The notes: a model not told the origin generated them from the sequence alone. Positions 8,199-18,230 are shown, numbered from the stretch's first letter. The stretch: DNA of 64,000 nucleotides from Winogradskyella bathintestinalis (GCF_030407435.1 NZ_JASDDK010000002.1:218702-282701), one strand, 5' to 3'. Numbers and translations are program-made.

Positions 8199-10607
8199 AT
8201 GAGTAAACGTAGAATTAATAAAATTGCTATTATTGGATCCGGAATTATGGGTAGCGGTATCGCTTGCCATTTTGCCAATATAGGTGTAGAAGTTTTACTT
8301 TTGGACATTGTACCAAGAGAATTAAATGATAAAGAAAAAGCGAAAGGTTTAACCCTAGAAGACACGATTGTGCGTAACCGTTTGGTTAACGATGCACTGA
8401 CAGCTTCAATTAAATCTAAACCCGCACCACTCTATCATCCATCTTTTGTTAACCGTATTACTACTGGTAATCTTGAAGATGACATTGCCAAGGTTAAGGA
8501 TGTCGATTGGATTATGGAAGTCGTAGTTGAAAGACTTGACATTAAACAACAAGTTTTTGAAAAGCTTGAGAAATATAGAACTCCTGGAACGTTAATTACA
8601 TCTAACACTTCTGGAATTCCTATAAAGTTTATGAATGAAGGGCGTAGTGACGATTTCCAAAAACACTTCTGCGGAACACACTTTTTTAATCCTGCGAGAT
8701 ATTTAAAATTATTCGAAATTATTCCTGGTCCTAACACCGATCAAGAAGTTCTTGATTTCTTAAATGAATATGGTGAGAAATTTTTGGGAAAAACGTCCGT
8801 AATAGCTAAAGATACACCTGCCTTTATCGGAAACCGAATAGGAATTTTTTCTATAATGAGTTTATTTCACACTGTTAAAGATTTAGATTTAACTATAGAA
8901 GAAGTCGATAAATTATCCGGACCAGTAATTGGTCGCCCAAAATCAGCAACCTTTAGAACAGTCGATGTTGTTGGTTTAGACACCTTGGTTCATGTGGCCA
9001 ACGGCATTAAAGAGAACTGTCCTAAGGACGAACGAAATGAATTGTTCGTTTTACCAGATTTCATCGACACTATGATGGAAAATAAATGGTTAGGAAGTAA
9101 AACCGGACAAGGGTTTTATAAAAAAGTGAGAAAAGACGATGGGTCTTCTGAAATCTTATCACTCGATTTAAATACCTTAGAATATAGAGAAAAGCAACGC
9201 GCTAAGTTTGCAACTCTCGAAATGACCAAGACTATCGATAAAGTTGTAGATCGTTTTAAGGTTTTAGTTAAAGGAAAAGATAAAGCCGGTGAATTCTACA
9301 GAAAGAGTTTTGCAGCTTTATTCGCTTATGTCTCCAATCGTATCCCAGAAATCACTGATGATTTATATAAAATCGATGATGCTATGAAAGCCGGGTTCGG
9401 TTGGGAACATGGTCCTTTCCAAATTTGGGACGCTATTGGAGTTGAAAAAGGAATTGAAATGATGAAAGCTGAAGGTTTAGAGCCTGCTGCTTGGGTAAAT
9501 GAAATGATCGATTCTGGAAATAAATCATTCTACTCTGTAAAAAATGGGGCAACTTATGCGTATGATATTCCAAAGAAATCTCAAGAAAAAATACCGGGAC
9601 AAGATAGTTTTATCATATTAGATAATATTAGAAAAACAGCTGAAGTCTTTAAAAATTCGGGAGTGGTCGTTGAAGATTTAGGAGATGGCATCCTAAACGT
9701 TGAATTCCAATCTAAAATGAATACCATCGGTGGAGATGTTTTAGCAGGATTAAATAAAGCCATTGATTTAGCTGAAAAAGACTTCGCTGGATTAGTAGTT
9801 GGTAACCAAGCGGCAAATTTCTCCGTTGGTGCTAACATCGGTATGATTTTTATGATGGCGGCCGAACAAGAATATGATGAGCTTAATATGGCAATCAAAT
9901 ACTTCCAAGATACCATGATGCGCATGCGATATTCTGCAATTCCAACGGTAGCTGCACCTCACGGTATGGCCCTAGGTGGTGGTTGCGAATTATCTTTACA
10001 TGCAGATAAAGTGGTTGCAGCAGCGGAGACTTACATGGGACTTGTAGAATTTGGTGTTGGTGTAATTCCTGGTGGTGGAGGTTCAAAAGAAATGGCTTTA
10101 AGAGCATCTGATACCTTTAAAAAAGGAGATGTTCAATTGAACACACTTCAAGAGTATTTTTTAACTATCGGAATGGCAAAAGTATCAACTTCAGCTTACG
10201 AAGCTTTCGATTTAGGAGTGCTTCAAAAAGGAAAAGATATTGTCGTTGTTAATAAAGACCGCCAAATAGCAGTTGCTAAACAACACGCTAAATTAATGGC
10301 AGATATGGGTTATACTCAGCCCGTACATAGAAAAGATGTTCTTGTACTTGGTAAACAAGCTTTAGGAATGTTTTTGGTGGGTACTGATTCTATGGAGGAT
10401 AGTAACTACATTTCTGAACATGATATGAAAATTGCTAACAAACTAGCATATGTTATGGCTGGTGGTGATCTATCTGAACCAACTAAAGTAAGCGAACAAT
10501 ATTTATTGGATTTAGAACGTGAAGCTTTCTTATCACTATGTACAGAACGAAAAACTTTGGAGCGTATTCAGCATATGTTGACAAAGGGGAAACCATTGAG
10601 AAACTAA
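8199..10607 (+). CDS. fadN: 3-hydroxyacyl-CoA dehydrogenase / enoyl-CoA hydratase fusion (FadN type)
   Basis: 802 residues. The order is dehydrogenase first, hydratase last, as in Bacillus FadN and opposite to E. coli FadB. An N-terminal Rossmann fold carries GSGIMGSGIACHFAN (about residues 12-26), then SNTSGIP and the catalytic-His region GTHFFNPARYLKLFEIIPG; two C-terminal dehydrogenase domains follow to about residue 430. The crotonase domain (about 490-700) has GMALGGGCELSLHAD and the Glu-containing VEFGVGVIPGGGG. It hydrates enoyl-CoA and oxidises the 3-hydroxyacyl-CoA with NAD+. It starts one base after marR and is followed by fadA and fadE, so the cluster matches the fadNAE arrangement. 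Confidence 0.94.
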   Translation: MSKRRINKIAIIGSGIMGSGIACHFANIGVEVLLLDIVPRELNDKEKAKGLTLEDTIVRNRLVNDALTASIKSKPAPLYHPSFVNRITTGNLEDDIAKVKDVDWIMEVVVERLDIKQQVFEKLEKYRTPGTLITSNTSGIPIKFMNEGRSDDFQKHFCGTHFFNPARYLKLFEIIPGPNTDQEVLDFLNEYGEKFLGKTSVIAKDTPAFIGNRIGIFSIMSLFHTVKDLDLTIEEVDKLSGPVIGRPKSATFRTVDVVGLDTLVHVANGIKENCPKDERNELFVLPDFIDTMMENKWLGSKTGQGFYKKVRKDDGSSEILSLDLNTLEYREKQRAKFATLEMTKTIDKVVDRFKVLVKGKDKAGEFYRKSFAALFAYVSNRIPEITDDLYKIDDAMKAGFGWEHGPFQIWDAIGVEKGIEMMKAEGLEPAAWVNEMIDSGNKSFYSVKNGATYAYDIPKKSQEKIPGQDSFIILDNIRKTAEVFKNSGVVVEDLGDGILNVEFQSKMNTIGGDVLAGLNKAIDLAEKDFAGLVVGNQAANFSVGANIGMIFMMAAEQEYDELNMAIKYFQDTMMRMRYSAIPTVAAPHGMALGGGCELSLHADKVVAAAETYMGLVEFGVGVIPGGGGSKEMALRASDTFKKGDVQLNTLQEYFLTIGMAKVSTSAYEAFDLGVLQKGKDIVVVNKDRQIAVAKQHAKLMADMGYTQPVHRKDVLVLGKQALGMFLVGTDSMEDSNYISEHDMKIANKLAYVMAGGDLSEPTKVSEQYLLDLEREAFLSLCTERKTLERIQHMLTKGKPLRN

Positions 10608-10608
10608 C

Positions 10609-10744
10609 AGCCCCCTAGCCCCCAAAAGGGGGAACAAAAATGGGAGTTGACAACAACAATTATGACGATTGATAATATAAAAAATAACACATAAAATCCT
10701 ATTGACCCCTAATAGGAGTTCCCCCTTTTGGGGGCTAGGGGGCT
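10609..10744. repeat. GC-rich REP-like inverted repeat inside the fad operon
   Basis: Two perfect 27-bp arms, 10609-10635 and 10718-10744, flank an 82-bp AT-rich loop. Each arm contains its own palindrome, CCCCCAAAAGGGGG, next to a CCCCCTAG box. The composition is far more GC-rich than its surroundings. It fills most of the fadN-fadA gap and ends 4 bp before the fadA ATG. This resembles the dispersed palindromic elements common in flavobacterial intergenic regions, mobilised in trans. Confidence 0.8.
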
Positions 10745-10748
10745 TCTT

Positions 10749-11939
10749 ATGAAACAAGCATATATAGTAAAAGCATACAGAACAGCCGTTGGTAAAGCTC
10801 CAAAGGGCGTGTTTAGATTTAAAAGAACAGACGAATTAGCTGCTGAAACTATTCAGCACATGATGAAGGAATTACCTAATTTAGACAAAAAGCGTATTGA
10901 TGATGTCATTGTTGGTAATGCCATGCCAGAAGGGGCACAAGGTTTAAACATGGCTCGGTTTATCTCGTTGATTGGATTAGATAGTGTAGATGTACCAGGA
11001 GTAACCGTGAATCGTTTTTGTGCATCAGGAATTGAAACAATTGGTGTTGCGACAGCAAAAATTCAATCGGGAATGGCAGATTGTATCATTGCTGGTGGTG
11101 CGGAAAGTATGAGTGCTGTACCGATGACAGGTTTTAAGCCTGAATTGAATTATGATACAGTAAAAGCAGGTCATGAAGATTATTATTGGGGCATGGGAAA
11201 TACGGCTGAAGCCGTTGCCAATCAATTCAATGTATCTCGTGAAGATCAAGATGAATTCGCGTACAATTCTCACATGAAAGCTTTAAAAGCGCAAGAAGAA
11301 AATCGTTTTCAAGACCAAATTGTGCCTATCAATGTCGATGAAACCTATATCGATTCTAACGGCAAAAAAGCTACAAAATCGTATACTGTAACCAAAGATG
11401 AAGGTCCCCGAAAAGGTACAAATCTTGAAGCCTTAGCTAAATTACGTCCGGTTTTCGCAGCTGGAGGCAGCGTTACTGCTGGAAATTCATCTCAAATGAG
11501 TGACGGTGCTGCTTTTGTTATGATTATGAGCGAAGACATGGTAAAGGAATTAAACCTCGAACCCATTGCACGTTTAGTTAACTATGCTGCGGCAGGTGTT
11601 GAACCACGCATTATGGGTATTGGTCCTGTAAAAGCTATTCCTAAAGCCTTAAAACAAGCTGGTTTAAAACAGTCTGATTTATCACTTATTGAATTGAATG
11701 AAGCCTTTGCGTCTCAATCCTTAGCTGTAATTAGGGAATTGGACCTCAATCCAGAAATAATAAATGTTAATGGTGGAGCCATTGCATTAGGTCATCCATT
11801 GGGTTGTACTGGAGCAAAGTTATCCGTTCAGTTATTTGATGAAATGCGCAAGCGCGACATGCAAGGAAAATATGGAGCGGTTACAATGTGTGTTGGTACG
11901 GGTCAAGGGGCTTGTGGGATATTTGAATTCTTAAACTAA
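10749..11939 (+). CDS. fadA: Acetyl-CoA acyltransferase (thiolase)
   Basis: 396 residues from the ATG at 10749; an in-frame TTG seven codons upstream would read into the GC-rich repeat and is rejected. Thiolase family marks are the nucleophile Cys near residue 91 in NRFCASGIETI, the GHPLGCTGA motif with catalytic His near 348, and the second Cys near 380 in CVGTGQGACG. It cleaves 3-ketoacyl-CoA with CoA to acetyl-CoA and a shortened acyl-CoA, the last step of the spiral. The start codon directly follows the arm of a long inverted repeat, which is odd for an operon-internal start and could affect translation. Confidence 0.94.
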   Translation: MKQAYIVKAYRTAVGKAPKGVFRFKRTDELAAETIQHMMKELPNLDKKRIDDVIVGNAMPEGAQGLNMARFISLIGLDSVDVPGVTVNRFCASGIETIGVATAKIQSGMADCIIAGGAESMSAVPMTGFKPELNYDTVKAGHEDYYWGMGNTAEAVANQFNVSREDQDEFAYNSHMKALKAQEENRFQDQIVPINVDETYIDSNGKKATKSYTVTKDEGPRKGTNLEALAKLRPVFAAGGSVTAGNSSQMSDGAAFVMIMSEDMVKELNLEPIARLVNYAAAGVEPRIMGIGPVKAIPKALKQAGLKQSDLSLIELNEAFASQSLAVIRELDLNPEIINVNGGAIALGHPLGCTGAKLSVQLFDEMRKRDMQGKYGAVTMCVGTGQGACGIFEFLN

Positions 11940-11954
11940 CAAATAGACAAATAG

Positions 11955-11971
11955 AGTCTAGAATCTAGACT
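11955..11971. repeat. Short CTAG-rich palindrome in the fadA-fadE gap
   Basis: AGTCTAGA-A-TCTAGACT is a perfect inverted repeat with a one-base centre. The motif recurs in degenerate form over the next 70 bp (AGTCTAGAAATTAATATCTAG and CTGTCTAGCATCTA at about 12001-12035). No T-tract follows, so it is not a typical terminator. It could be a processed or mobile palindrome. Confidence 0.5.
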
Positions 11972-12042
11972 ATAAAATACTTTTACAATTAACAAATAAC
12001 AGTCTAGAAATTAATATCTAGCTGTCTAGCATCTAAAAAACA

Positions 12043-13851
12043 ATGGATACAAAAGAAAAAGAAATACTAAGAGGAGGTCAATTCTTAGTGAAGGAAACCA
12101 ACTGTGAAGACGTTTTTACTCCTGAAGATTTTTCGGAGGAGCAAAACATGATGAAAGAATCCGTAATGGAATTCAACGAACGCGAAATAATTGCTCACAA
12201 ACCTCGTTTTGAAGCTAGAGATTTTGCGCTCACTGAGGAAGTTATGCGAAAAGCAGGAGAAATGGGTTTCCTTGGAGTGGCAGTTCCAGAAGCTTACGAT
12301 GGCTTAGGTATGGGATTTGTGTCTACCTGTTTAACTTGTGACTATATTTCTTCTGGTACTGGGTCTTTTAGTACAGCATTTGGTGCGCATACAGGTATCG
12401 GAACCATGCCAATTACCTTATACGGGACAGAAGAACAAAAGAAAAAATACGTACCAAAATTAGCGACAGGTGAATGGTTTGGAGCTTATTGCTTAACTGA
12501 ACCAGGTGCTGGTTCTGATGCTAATTCAGGTAAAACTACGGCTGAGTTATCAGAGGACGGAAAATCATATAAAATCAATGGGCAAAAAATGTGGATTTCA
12601 AATGCAGGTTTCTGTAGTTTGATGATCGTATTTGCGCGTATTGAAAATGATAAAAACATTACTGGTTTTATTGTGGAGTATGACGGAAAAGAGCCAAACG
12701 GTATAACACTAGGTGAAGAAGAACACAAATTAGGTATTCGTGCAAGTTCTACGCGTCAAGTGTTTTTTAACGATACAGTAGTTCCTGCTGAAAATATGTT
12801 AGCCGGGAGAGGTGAAGGTTTTAAAATTGCTATGAATGCGTTAAATGTTGGACGTATTAAATTGGCTGCCGCTTGTTTAGACTCTCAAAGACGTATTTTA
12901 ACTACGGCAGTTCAATATGCGAACGAACGTAAACAATTTAAAACACCTATTTCAGATTTTGGAGCTATCAAAGTGAAATTAGCTGAAATGGCCACAAATG
13001 CTTACGCTGGTGAATCTGCAACTTATAGAGCTGCAAAGAATATTGAAGATCGTATTGCATTACGCGAAGCTGCAGGCAATTCTCATCAAGAAGCAGAACT
13101 TAAAGGTGTTGAGGAATATGCCATTGAATGTTCAATCTTAAAAGTTGCTGTTTCAGAAGATGTTCAGAATGCGGCTGATGAAGGTATTCAGATTTTTGGT
13201 GGTATGGGATTCTCTGAAGAAACACCTATGGAAGCTGCTTGGAGAGATGCGCGTATTGCACGTATTTACGAAGGTACAAACGAAATCAACAGAATGTTAT
13301 CTGTAGGTATGTTGGTTAAAAAAGCGATGAAAGGTCATGTAGATCTTCTAGGTCCTGCCCAAGCAGTTCAGGAAGAGTTAATGGGAATTCCTTCATTCGA
13401 CACCCCGGATTATTCTGAATTGTTTGCCGAAGAAAAAGAGATGATTAAGAAACTTAAGAAAACCTTCTTAATGGTTGCTGGTGGAGCTGTTCAAAAATAT
13501 GGACAAGATTTAGAAGCACATCAACAACTATTGATTGCTGCGGCAGATATTTTAATTGAAATCTATATGGCGGAATCAGCAATCTTGAGAACGGAAAAGA
13601 ATGCTAAACGCTTTGGTGAAGAATCTCAATCTGCTCAAATTGCTATGTCTAAATTATATTTATATCACGCGGTAGATATCGTAGAAGAAAAAGGAAAGGA
13701 AAGCATTATTTCTTTTGCTGAAGGCGATGAACAACGTATGATGTTAATGGGATTAAAACGTTTTACGAAATATCAAAACTATCCAGATATTGTTGACTTG
13801 CGTAAGGAAGTTGCTGAAAAAGTAAAGGCAGAAAATAAATATTGTTTCTAA
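12043..13851 (+). CDS. fadE: Acyl-CoA dehydrogenase with C-terminal extension
   Basis: 602 residues, longer than the roughly 380-residue classical enzymes and like the FadE/VLCAD-related branch found beside fadN and fadA. It introduces the first double bond into acyl-CoA using FAD. FAD-site motifs are CLTEPGAGSDAN and KMWISNAGF; the catalytic Glu region IYEGTNEINRMLS lies near residue 410. About 160 residues beyond the core form a helical domain. It is the last gene of the marR-fadN-fadA-fadE operon and is followed by a strong terminator. The electron acceptor, presumably ETF, is not in the window. Confidence 0.93.
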   Translation: MDTKEKEILRGGQFLVKETNCEDVFTPEDFSEEQNMMKESVMEFNEREIIAHKPRFEARDFALTEEVMRKAGEMGFLGVAVPEAYDGLGMGFVSTCLTCDYISSGTGSFSTAFGAHTGIGTMPITLYGTEEQKKKYVPKLATGEWFGAYCLTEPGAGSDANSGKTTAELSEDGKSYKINGQKMWISNAGFCSLMIVFARIENDKNITGFIVEYDGKEPNGITLGEEEHKLGIRASSTRQVFFNDTVVPAENMLAGRGEGFKIAMNALNVGRIKLAAACLDSQRRILTTAVQYANERKQFKTPISDFGAIKVKLAEMATNAYAGESATYRAAKNIEDRIALREAAGNSHQEAELKGVEEYAIECSILKVAVSEDVQNAADEGIQIFGGMGFSEETPMEAAWRDARIARIYEGTNEINRMLSVGMLVKKAMKGHVDLLGPAQAVQEELMGIPSFDTPDYSELFAEEKEMIKKLKKTFLMVAGGAVQKYGQDLEAHQQLLIAAADILIEIYMAESAILRTEKNAKRFGEESQSAQIAMSKLYLYHAVDIVEEKGKESIISFAEGDEQRMMLMGLKRFTKYQNYPDIVDLRKEVAEKVKAENKYCF

Positions 13852-13899
13852 AAATCAATAATTAGATAAACAGACTAACTCAAATAATTCTAATTATTT

Positions 13900-13946
13900 A
13901 AGCCAATTCTCCCAAAATAAAATTTGGATTGAATTGGCTTTTTTTA
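13900..13946 (+). terminator. Terminator of the fad operon
   Basis: AAGCCAATTC (13900-13909) pairs with GAATTGGCTT (13931-13940), followed by a T-rich tract. Confidence 0.75.
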
Positions 13947-13986
13947 TTTAACTATCTTTAACGTATTCAATTTTACAAGAACGAAT

Positions 13987-15585
13987 ATGACAAAATTAAT
14001 TTTCAGTTTATGCTTTACAATTTCAATTTTCTCACAAAACAACTCCGAAATCTTCTTATTCGATATTACTGCTAACCATTCTAAAATCGAAATTAAGAAT
14101 GGAAGAAATATTTCTAATAATAATGGTTATGACAATCAGCCGTCCTTTATAGATGATCAGTTTATTGTTTTTGCATCCAGCAGAAGTGAACAAACGGATA
14201 TTGCAAAATACGATTCAAAATTCCATGGTCAAATTTGGATTAATTCTACAGAAGGAGGAGAATATTCGCCATTGAAAATTCCTAATAAATCGCAAATTTC
14301 GGCCGTTCGTTTAGATAAGGACGGAAAGCAACGCTTATATGCATATAATTTAAACGAAGATAAATCTACAGAACTGATTAAAGATTTAGTGGTTGCTTAT
14401 TACACCTGGGCTGATGAAAACACGGTGGTTTTAGCGGTCATTGAGGACGAGAATTTAAATTTATATACAACTAACATTAAAACTGGGATCAATAAAAAAT
14501 ATGCTTCCAATGTGGGCCGATCATTTCATAAAATTCCAAATTCAGATTTAGTGAGTTTTATTTCAAAAGCAAAAGAAAATCAATGGCAAATAAAATCATT
14601 AAACCCCAAAACCGGTAAAATCAAACTTATTGCAAATACAATTGCAGGTGTTGAAGATATATGTTGGTTAAATAATAAAACACTGCTCTCCGGAAAGGAT
14701 AATTTCTTGTACAAATTAAGACTACAACGAGACAACGATTGGAAAATAATAGCCGATGTTACCGCGAACGAAATTACAAAAATCACTCGTTTATCAACAA
14801 ACACTTCTGGAACCAAACTGTTATTAGTAGGTGATATTAAAGCCGATACAGTAGTGAGGGAACCAGCCAAAGACCTAATCTCAGAAGAAAGCACGCAGAC
14901 CAATGCGAATACAGATGAAATAGAATCCGCTAAACTTGTACAAAGACACATAAAAGCGTTTAACCATAGACAATTAGATGAGTTAGTGTTGGCTTTCGAC
15001 ACCGATGTGATTGTGAACCGCTTTCCTAGAGCAAAAATGTATTCGGGCAGAACTACTTTGCGAGCACATTAAAATCAATTTTTTAAGAAAAACGCAAAAT
15101 CTAAAGTTAAGGTGATTAATCGAATTACGCATAAAAATATGGTCATAGATGAAGAATTAATAACTGTGAACAATACAACGAAGAGGCAAGTTACTATTTA
15201 CGAAACAGATGACGACAATATAAAGACCATGACTTTTATTAGTAATTCTAAAACAGATTCTAATCCAGAATATATTGTGAACGAGCAATTAGAAGCATAC
15301 AACAATAAAGACCTTAATAGTTTTGTAAAAACTTACAGTGACGATATTAAGTTATTTTCATTCCCCTACAAGCAAAATTCGGAAGGGAAGGATTTGCTTA
15401 AAGAACAATATGCCACACTTTTTGAGAATGTGCCAGATTTGAATGCCGAAATCGTAAATAGGATCGTAATTGGTAATAAAGTAATAGATAAAGAAAAAGT
15501 ACTTATTAAAGGTGAAACATTTTATGCCATTGCTATTTACGAAATTCAAAATGATCTGATTTCTCGAGTAACATTTATTCAGTAA
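13987..15585 (+). pseudogene. Exported PD40 propeller protein with tandem SnoaL-like domains, interrupted by one in-frame stop
   Basis: The reading frame opens at 13987 with a signal peptide (FSLCFTISIFSQ). It runs through a TolB/PD40-like beta-propeller (about residues 20-300), hits TAA at 15070-15072, and continues in the same frame to 15585. The stop falls inside the first of two SnoaL/NTF2-like domains. The first has the pattern VQRHIKAFNHRQLDELVLAFD, then GRTTLRAH-stop-NQFF, then VINRITHKNMVID. The second has YIVNEQLEAYNNKDLNSFV, then GKDLLKEQYATLFEN, then IVNRIVIGNKVIDKE. By this internal alignment the stop replaces a residue such as Tyr (one base change). It is a recent nonsense mutation, a sequencing error, or a functional 361-residue truncation. 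Exact role unknown. Confidence 0.72.
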
Positions 15586-15668
15586 AATTTATCGAGTTTA
15601 ATCATAAAACAGTCCTTCTGTTCAATATTCCAAACGACGAACCAAGGATCTCAATTAAAATTCAAACT

Positions 15669-16829
15669 ATGAAAGCATTTCTTATTATTGCTATAATTGC
15701 AACTCAAATTCAAGCGTTTTCGTGTAAAGCACAAGCGTTTCGAACTCTTGAACCAAAATTAGAAAACATAGCCTGGATTTCTGGCTCATGGCATGGAAAA
15801 GCTTTTGGTGGAGTTACGGAAGAAATCTGGAGCGAACCTTCGGGCGGTTCTATGATGGCTACTTTCAAATTGATTACAGAAGGAGAAATAACATTCTACG
15901 AAATTGAAGTCATAAGAGAAATCGAAAACACTTTAGTCTTACAGTTAAAACACTTTGGTCCAGATTTAAAAGGTTGGGAAACCAAAGATGAAACTGTGGA
16001 TTTCCCTCTAAAATATATTACAGAAAACAAAGTAGTTTTTGAAGGTATGACATTCGAAAAAGTAAGTAAGTCTGAAATGAATGTCTACTTTGATATTAAA
16101 GAGGAAGAAAAAGTTGAAACGGTTAAATTTAACTATACAAAAAAAATCGAATCCACCAAACCGATCAATCAACTTATAAGTGTAAAAAAAGCAAGCATAA
16201 AACCAAAAATAGATGGAAAAGCGGACGATGAAATTTGGGCAAACACAACATGGCTCCCATTAGATCAGTTATGGCTTGGTAATCCTTATACTAAAGAAGA
16301 TTTTTCTGGTCGTTACAAGTTATCTTGGGCTGAAGATGCGCTCTACCTTTTAGCCGAAATAAAAGATGATAAATTAATCGATAACAATTCAGACCCTTTA
16401 ATGGCATGGTGGGACGACGATTGCCTCGAAATTTTTATAGATGAAGACAATAGTGGTGGAAAACATCAATATACTCACAATGCCTTTGCATATCATATTG
16501 CTTTAGATGGAAACGTGGTAGACATGTCTACCGAAAAAACAGGCAAACTCTACAATTCACATATAGCATCCAAACGTATCACAACAGGAAACACCTCTAT
16601 TTGGGAAGTGAAAATTTCGTTATTTGATGATACTTATGGAGACGATAAAGAAAATACTCCATTAAAATTACAGGTTGATAAAAATATTGGTTTTGCCCTA
16701 GCCTATTGCGATAATGATAATAGTAAAGAACGTGAAAACTTTATTGGTTCTATCTATGTAGAAGGTGAAGACAAAAACAAAGGTTGGATTGATGCTAATA
16801 TTTTCGGAACTTTAAAACTTATAAATTAA
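15669..16829 (+). CDS. Exported DUF6265 plus carbohydrate-binding family 9-like protein
   Basis: 386 residues. An N-terminal hydrophobic signal (about 1-22) is followed by a DUF6265-like domain (about 30-165; motifs IAWISGSWHGKAFGG and EEIWSEPSGGSMMATFK). A CBM9-like domain (about 180-386) is recognisable from IDGKADDEIWANTTW, LYLLAEIKDD, WDDDCLEIFIDEDNSGG and the C-terminal IFGTLKL. CBM9 domains bind sugars or related ligands at cell-surface proteins. It precedes the M28 peptidase by 6 bp and is probably co-transcribed with it. No enzyme motif was seen, so its role is not assigned. Confidence 0.75.
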   Translation: MKAFLIIAIIATQIQAFSCKAQAFRTLEPKLENIAWISGSWHGKAFGGVTEEIWSEPSGGSMMATFKLITEGEITFYEIEVIREIENTLVLQLKHFGPDLKGWETKDETVDFPLKYITENKVVFEGMTFEKVSKSEMNVYFDIKEEEKVETVKFNYTKKIESTKPINQLISVKKASIKPKIDGKADDEIWANTTWLPLDQLWLGNPYTKEDFSGRYKLSWAEDALYLLAEIKDDKLIDNNSDPLMAWWDDDCLEIFIDEDNSGGKHQYTHNAFAYHIALDGNVVDMSTEKTGKLYNSHIASKRITTGNTSIWEVKISLFDDTYGDDKENTPLKLQVDKNIGFALAYCDNDNSKERENFIGSIYVEGEDKNKGWIDANIFGTLKLIN

Positions 16830-16835
16830 GCACGT

Positions 16836-18182
16836 ATGATCTATAAAGTATCACTCTTTACCATTCTATTTTCATTTACCTGTTTTGCACAAACCGATTC
16901 AAAAATATATGATATTATTAGTGCTGTATCTGAAGACCGTTTACGAAGCGATGTGAAAACGTTAGCCGATTTTGGTACACGACATACCTTAAGTGACACT
17001 ATTTCTGAAACTAGAGGTATTGGTGCTGCGCGTCGATGGATAAAATCGCAATTCGATGACGTCTCTAAAAACTGTAATAATTGCTTGGACGTTTTTTATC
17101 AAAAAGATTTAGTAAAAAAAGGAGCCAACCAACGTATCGTAAAAGATGTGATGGTGGTTAATGTGGTGGCGATCCAAAGAGGAACAAAATATCCCAATCG
17201 TTTTATCATTATGAGTGGTGATATTGACTCTAGAGTGTCTGACCCTAATGATTTCACTTCAGACTCACCAGGAGCTAATGACAATGCAACAGGTATGGCA
17301 GGTGCTATTGAAGCTGCAAGAGTTTTGTCTAATTATAAATTTGAAAGTAGTATTATCTATTTGGGTTTATCTGGTGAAGAACAAGGTTTGTTTGGTGGTC
17401 AAGGAATGGCTAAATATGCCAAAGAAAATAATTGGGATATTATTGGAGTTTTAAACAATGACATGATAGGAAACATTAGTGGTGTTGATGGAGTAATCAA
17501 TAATAGAACCTTCCGAATTTTCTCAGAACCCATCACAACTTCAGAAACAGATCCTAAACAATTAGCTAATCAAGCTAGAGCACGACGTTTTTATGGTGGG
17601 GAAGTTGATGGAATTTCACGCCAATTAGCGCGATATGTTTATAAAACTACACAAGCTTATATGCCAGAAATGAATCCGATGATGATATATCGTTTAGACC
17701 GTTTTGGTCGCGGTGGACATCACAGACCTTTTAACGATGCAGGCTTTCCTGGTATAAGAATCATGGAAGCACATGAAAACTATACACAACAGCACCAAGA
17801 TATTAGAACTGAAAATGATATTGAATATGGAGATACGTTTAAGCATGTTAACTTTCCATACTGTAAAAAATTAACCGCTGTTAATGCTATTACCATGGCA
17901 AGCCTTGCTTCTGCTCCACCAGCACCAACCGATGTTGGCATTGGTGGCATCGTAGAAGCTTCAGCTAAATTACAATGGAACAAAGTTGACGGCGCAAAAG
18001 GGTACAAGATTTATTGGAGAAGCACCACCTCATCTACTTGGGATCATAGTCGTTATTTAGAAGATGTCAATGAATTTACATTAGACGGCATCGTCATTGA
18101 TAACTTCTTCTTTGGAGTTGCTTCTGTTGGAGAAAATGGGCATGAAAGTCCAGTAGTTTTTCCTAATAAAATTTTGAGATAA
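16836..18182 (+). CDS. Exported M28-family zinc aminopeptidase with FnIII domain
   Basis: 448 residues with a signal peptide (FTILFSFTCFAQ). The M28 core includes SPGANDNATGMAGAIEAARVL (metal-bridging Asp), GEEQGLFGG (catalytic Glu pair), NNDMIGN, and a late His in RIMEAHENY. The usual first zinc ligand His-x-Asp appears here as SGDIDSR, with Asp in the His place, so metal binding may differ or the family variant may tolerate this. A fibronectin type III domain occupies about residues 360-448. It probably trims peptides in the periplasm or at the surface. Upstream and downstream genes encode further exported proteins in the same direction. Confidence 0.84.
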   Translation: MIYKVSLFTILFSFTCFAQTDSKIYDIISAVSEDRLRSDVKTLADFGTRHTLSDTISETRGIGAARRWIKSQFDDVSKNCNNCLDVFYQKDLVKKGANQRIVKDVMVVNVVAIQRGTKYPNRFIIMSGDIDSRVSDPNDFTSDSPGANDNATGMAGAIEAARVLSNYKFESSIIYLGLSGEEQGLFGGQGMAKYAKENNWDIIGVLNNDMIGNISGVDGVINNRTFRIFSEPITTSETDPKQLANQARARRFYGGEVDGISRQLARYVYKTTQAYMPEMNPMMIYRLDRFGRGGHHRPFNDAGFPGIRIMEAHENYTQQHQDIRTENDIEYGDTFKHVNFPYCKKLTAVNAITMASLASAPPAPTDVGIGGIVEASAKLQWNKVDGAKGYKIYWRSTTSSTWDHSRYLEDVNEFTLDGIVIDNFFFGVASVGENGHESPVVFPNKILR

Positions 18183-18230
18183 ATATACCCTAGTCTACCC
18201 TACGGGACGAAGCCAACAAATAAATTAAAT

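Noticed and set aside
10728..10748. Upstream TTG start for fadA
   Set aside because: It would translate the arm of the GC-rich repeat (GARGLL) and extends beyond the usual thiolase N-terminus; the ATG at 10749 fits better.
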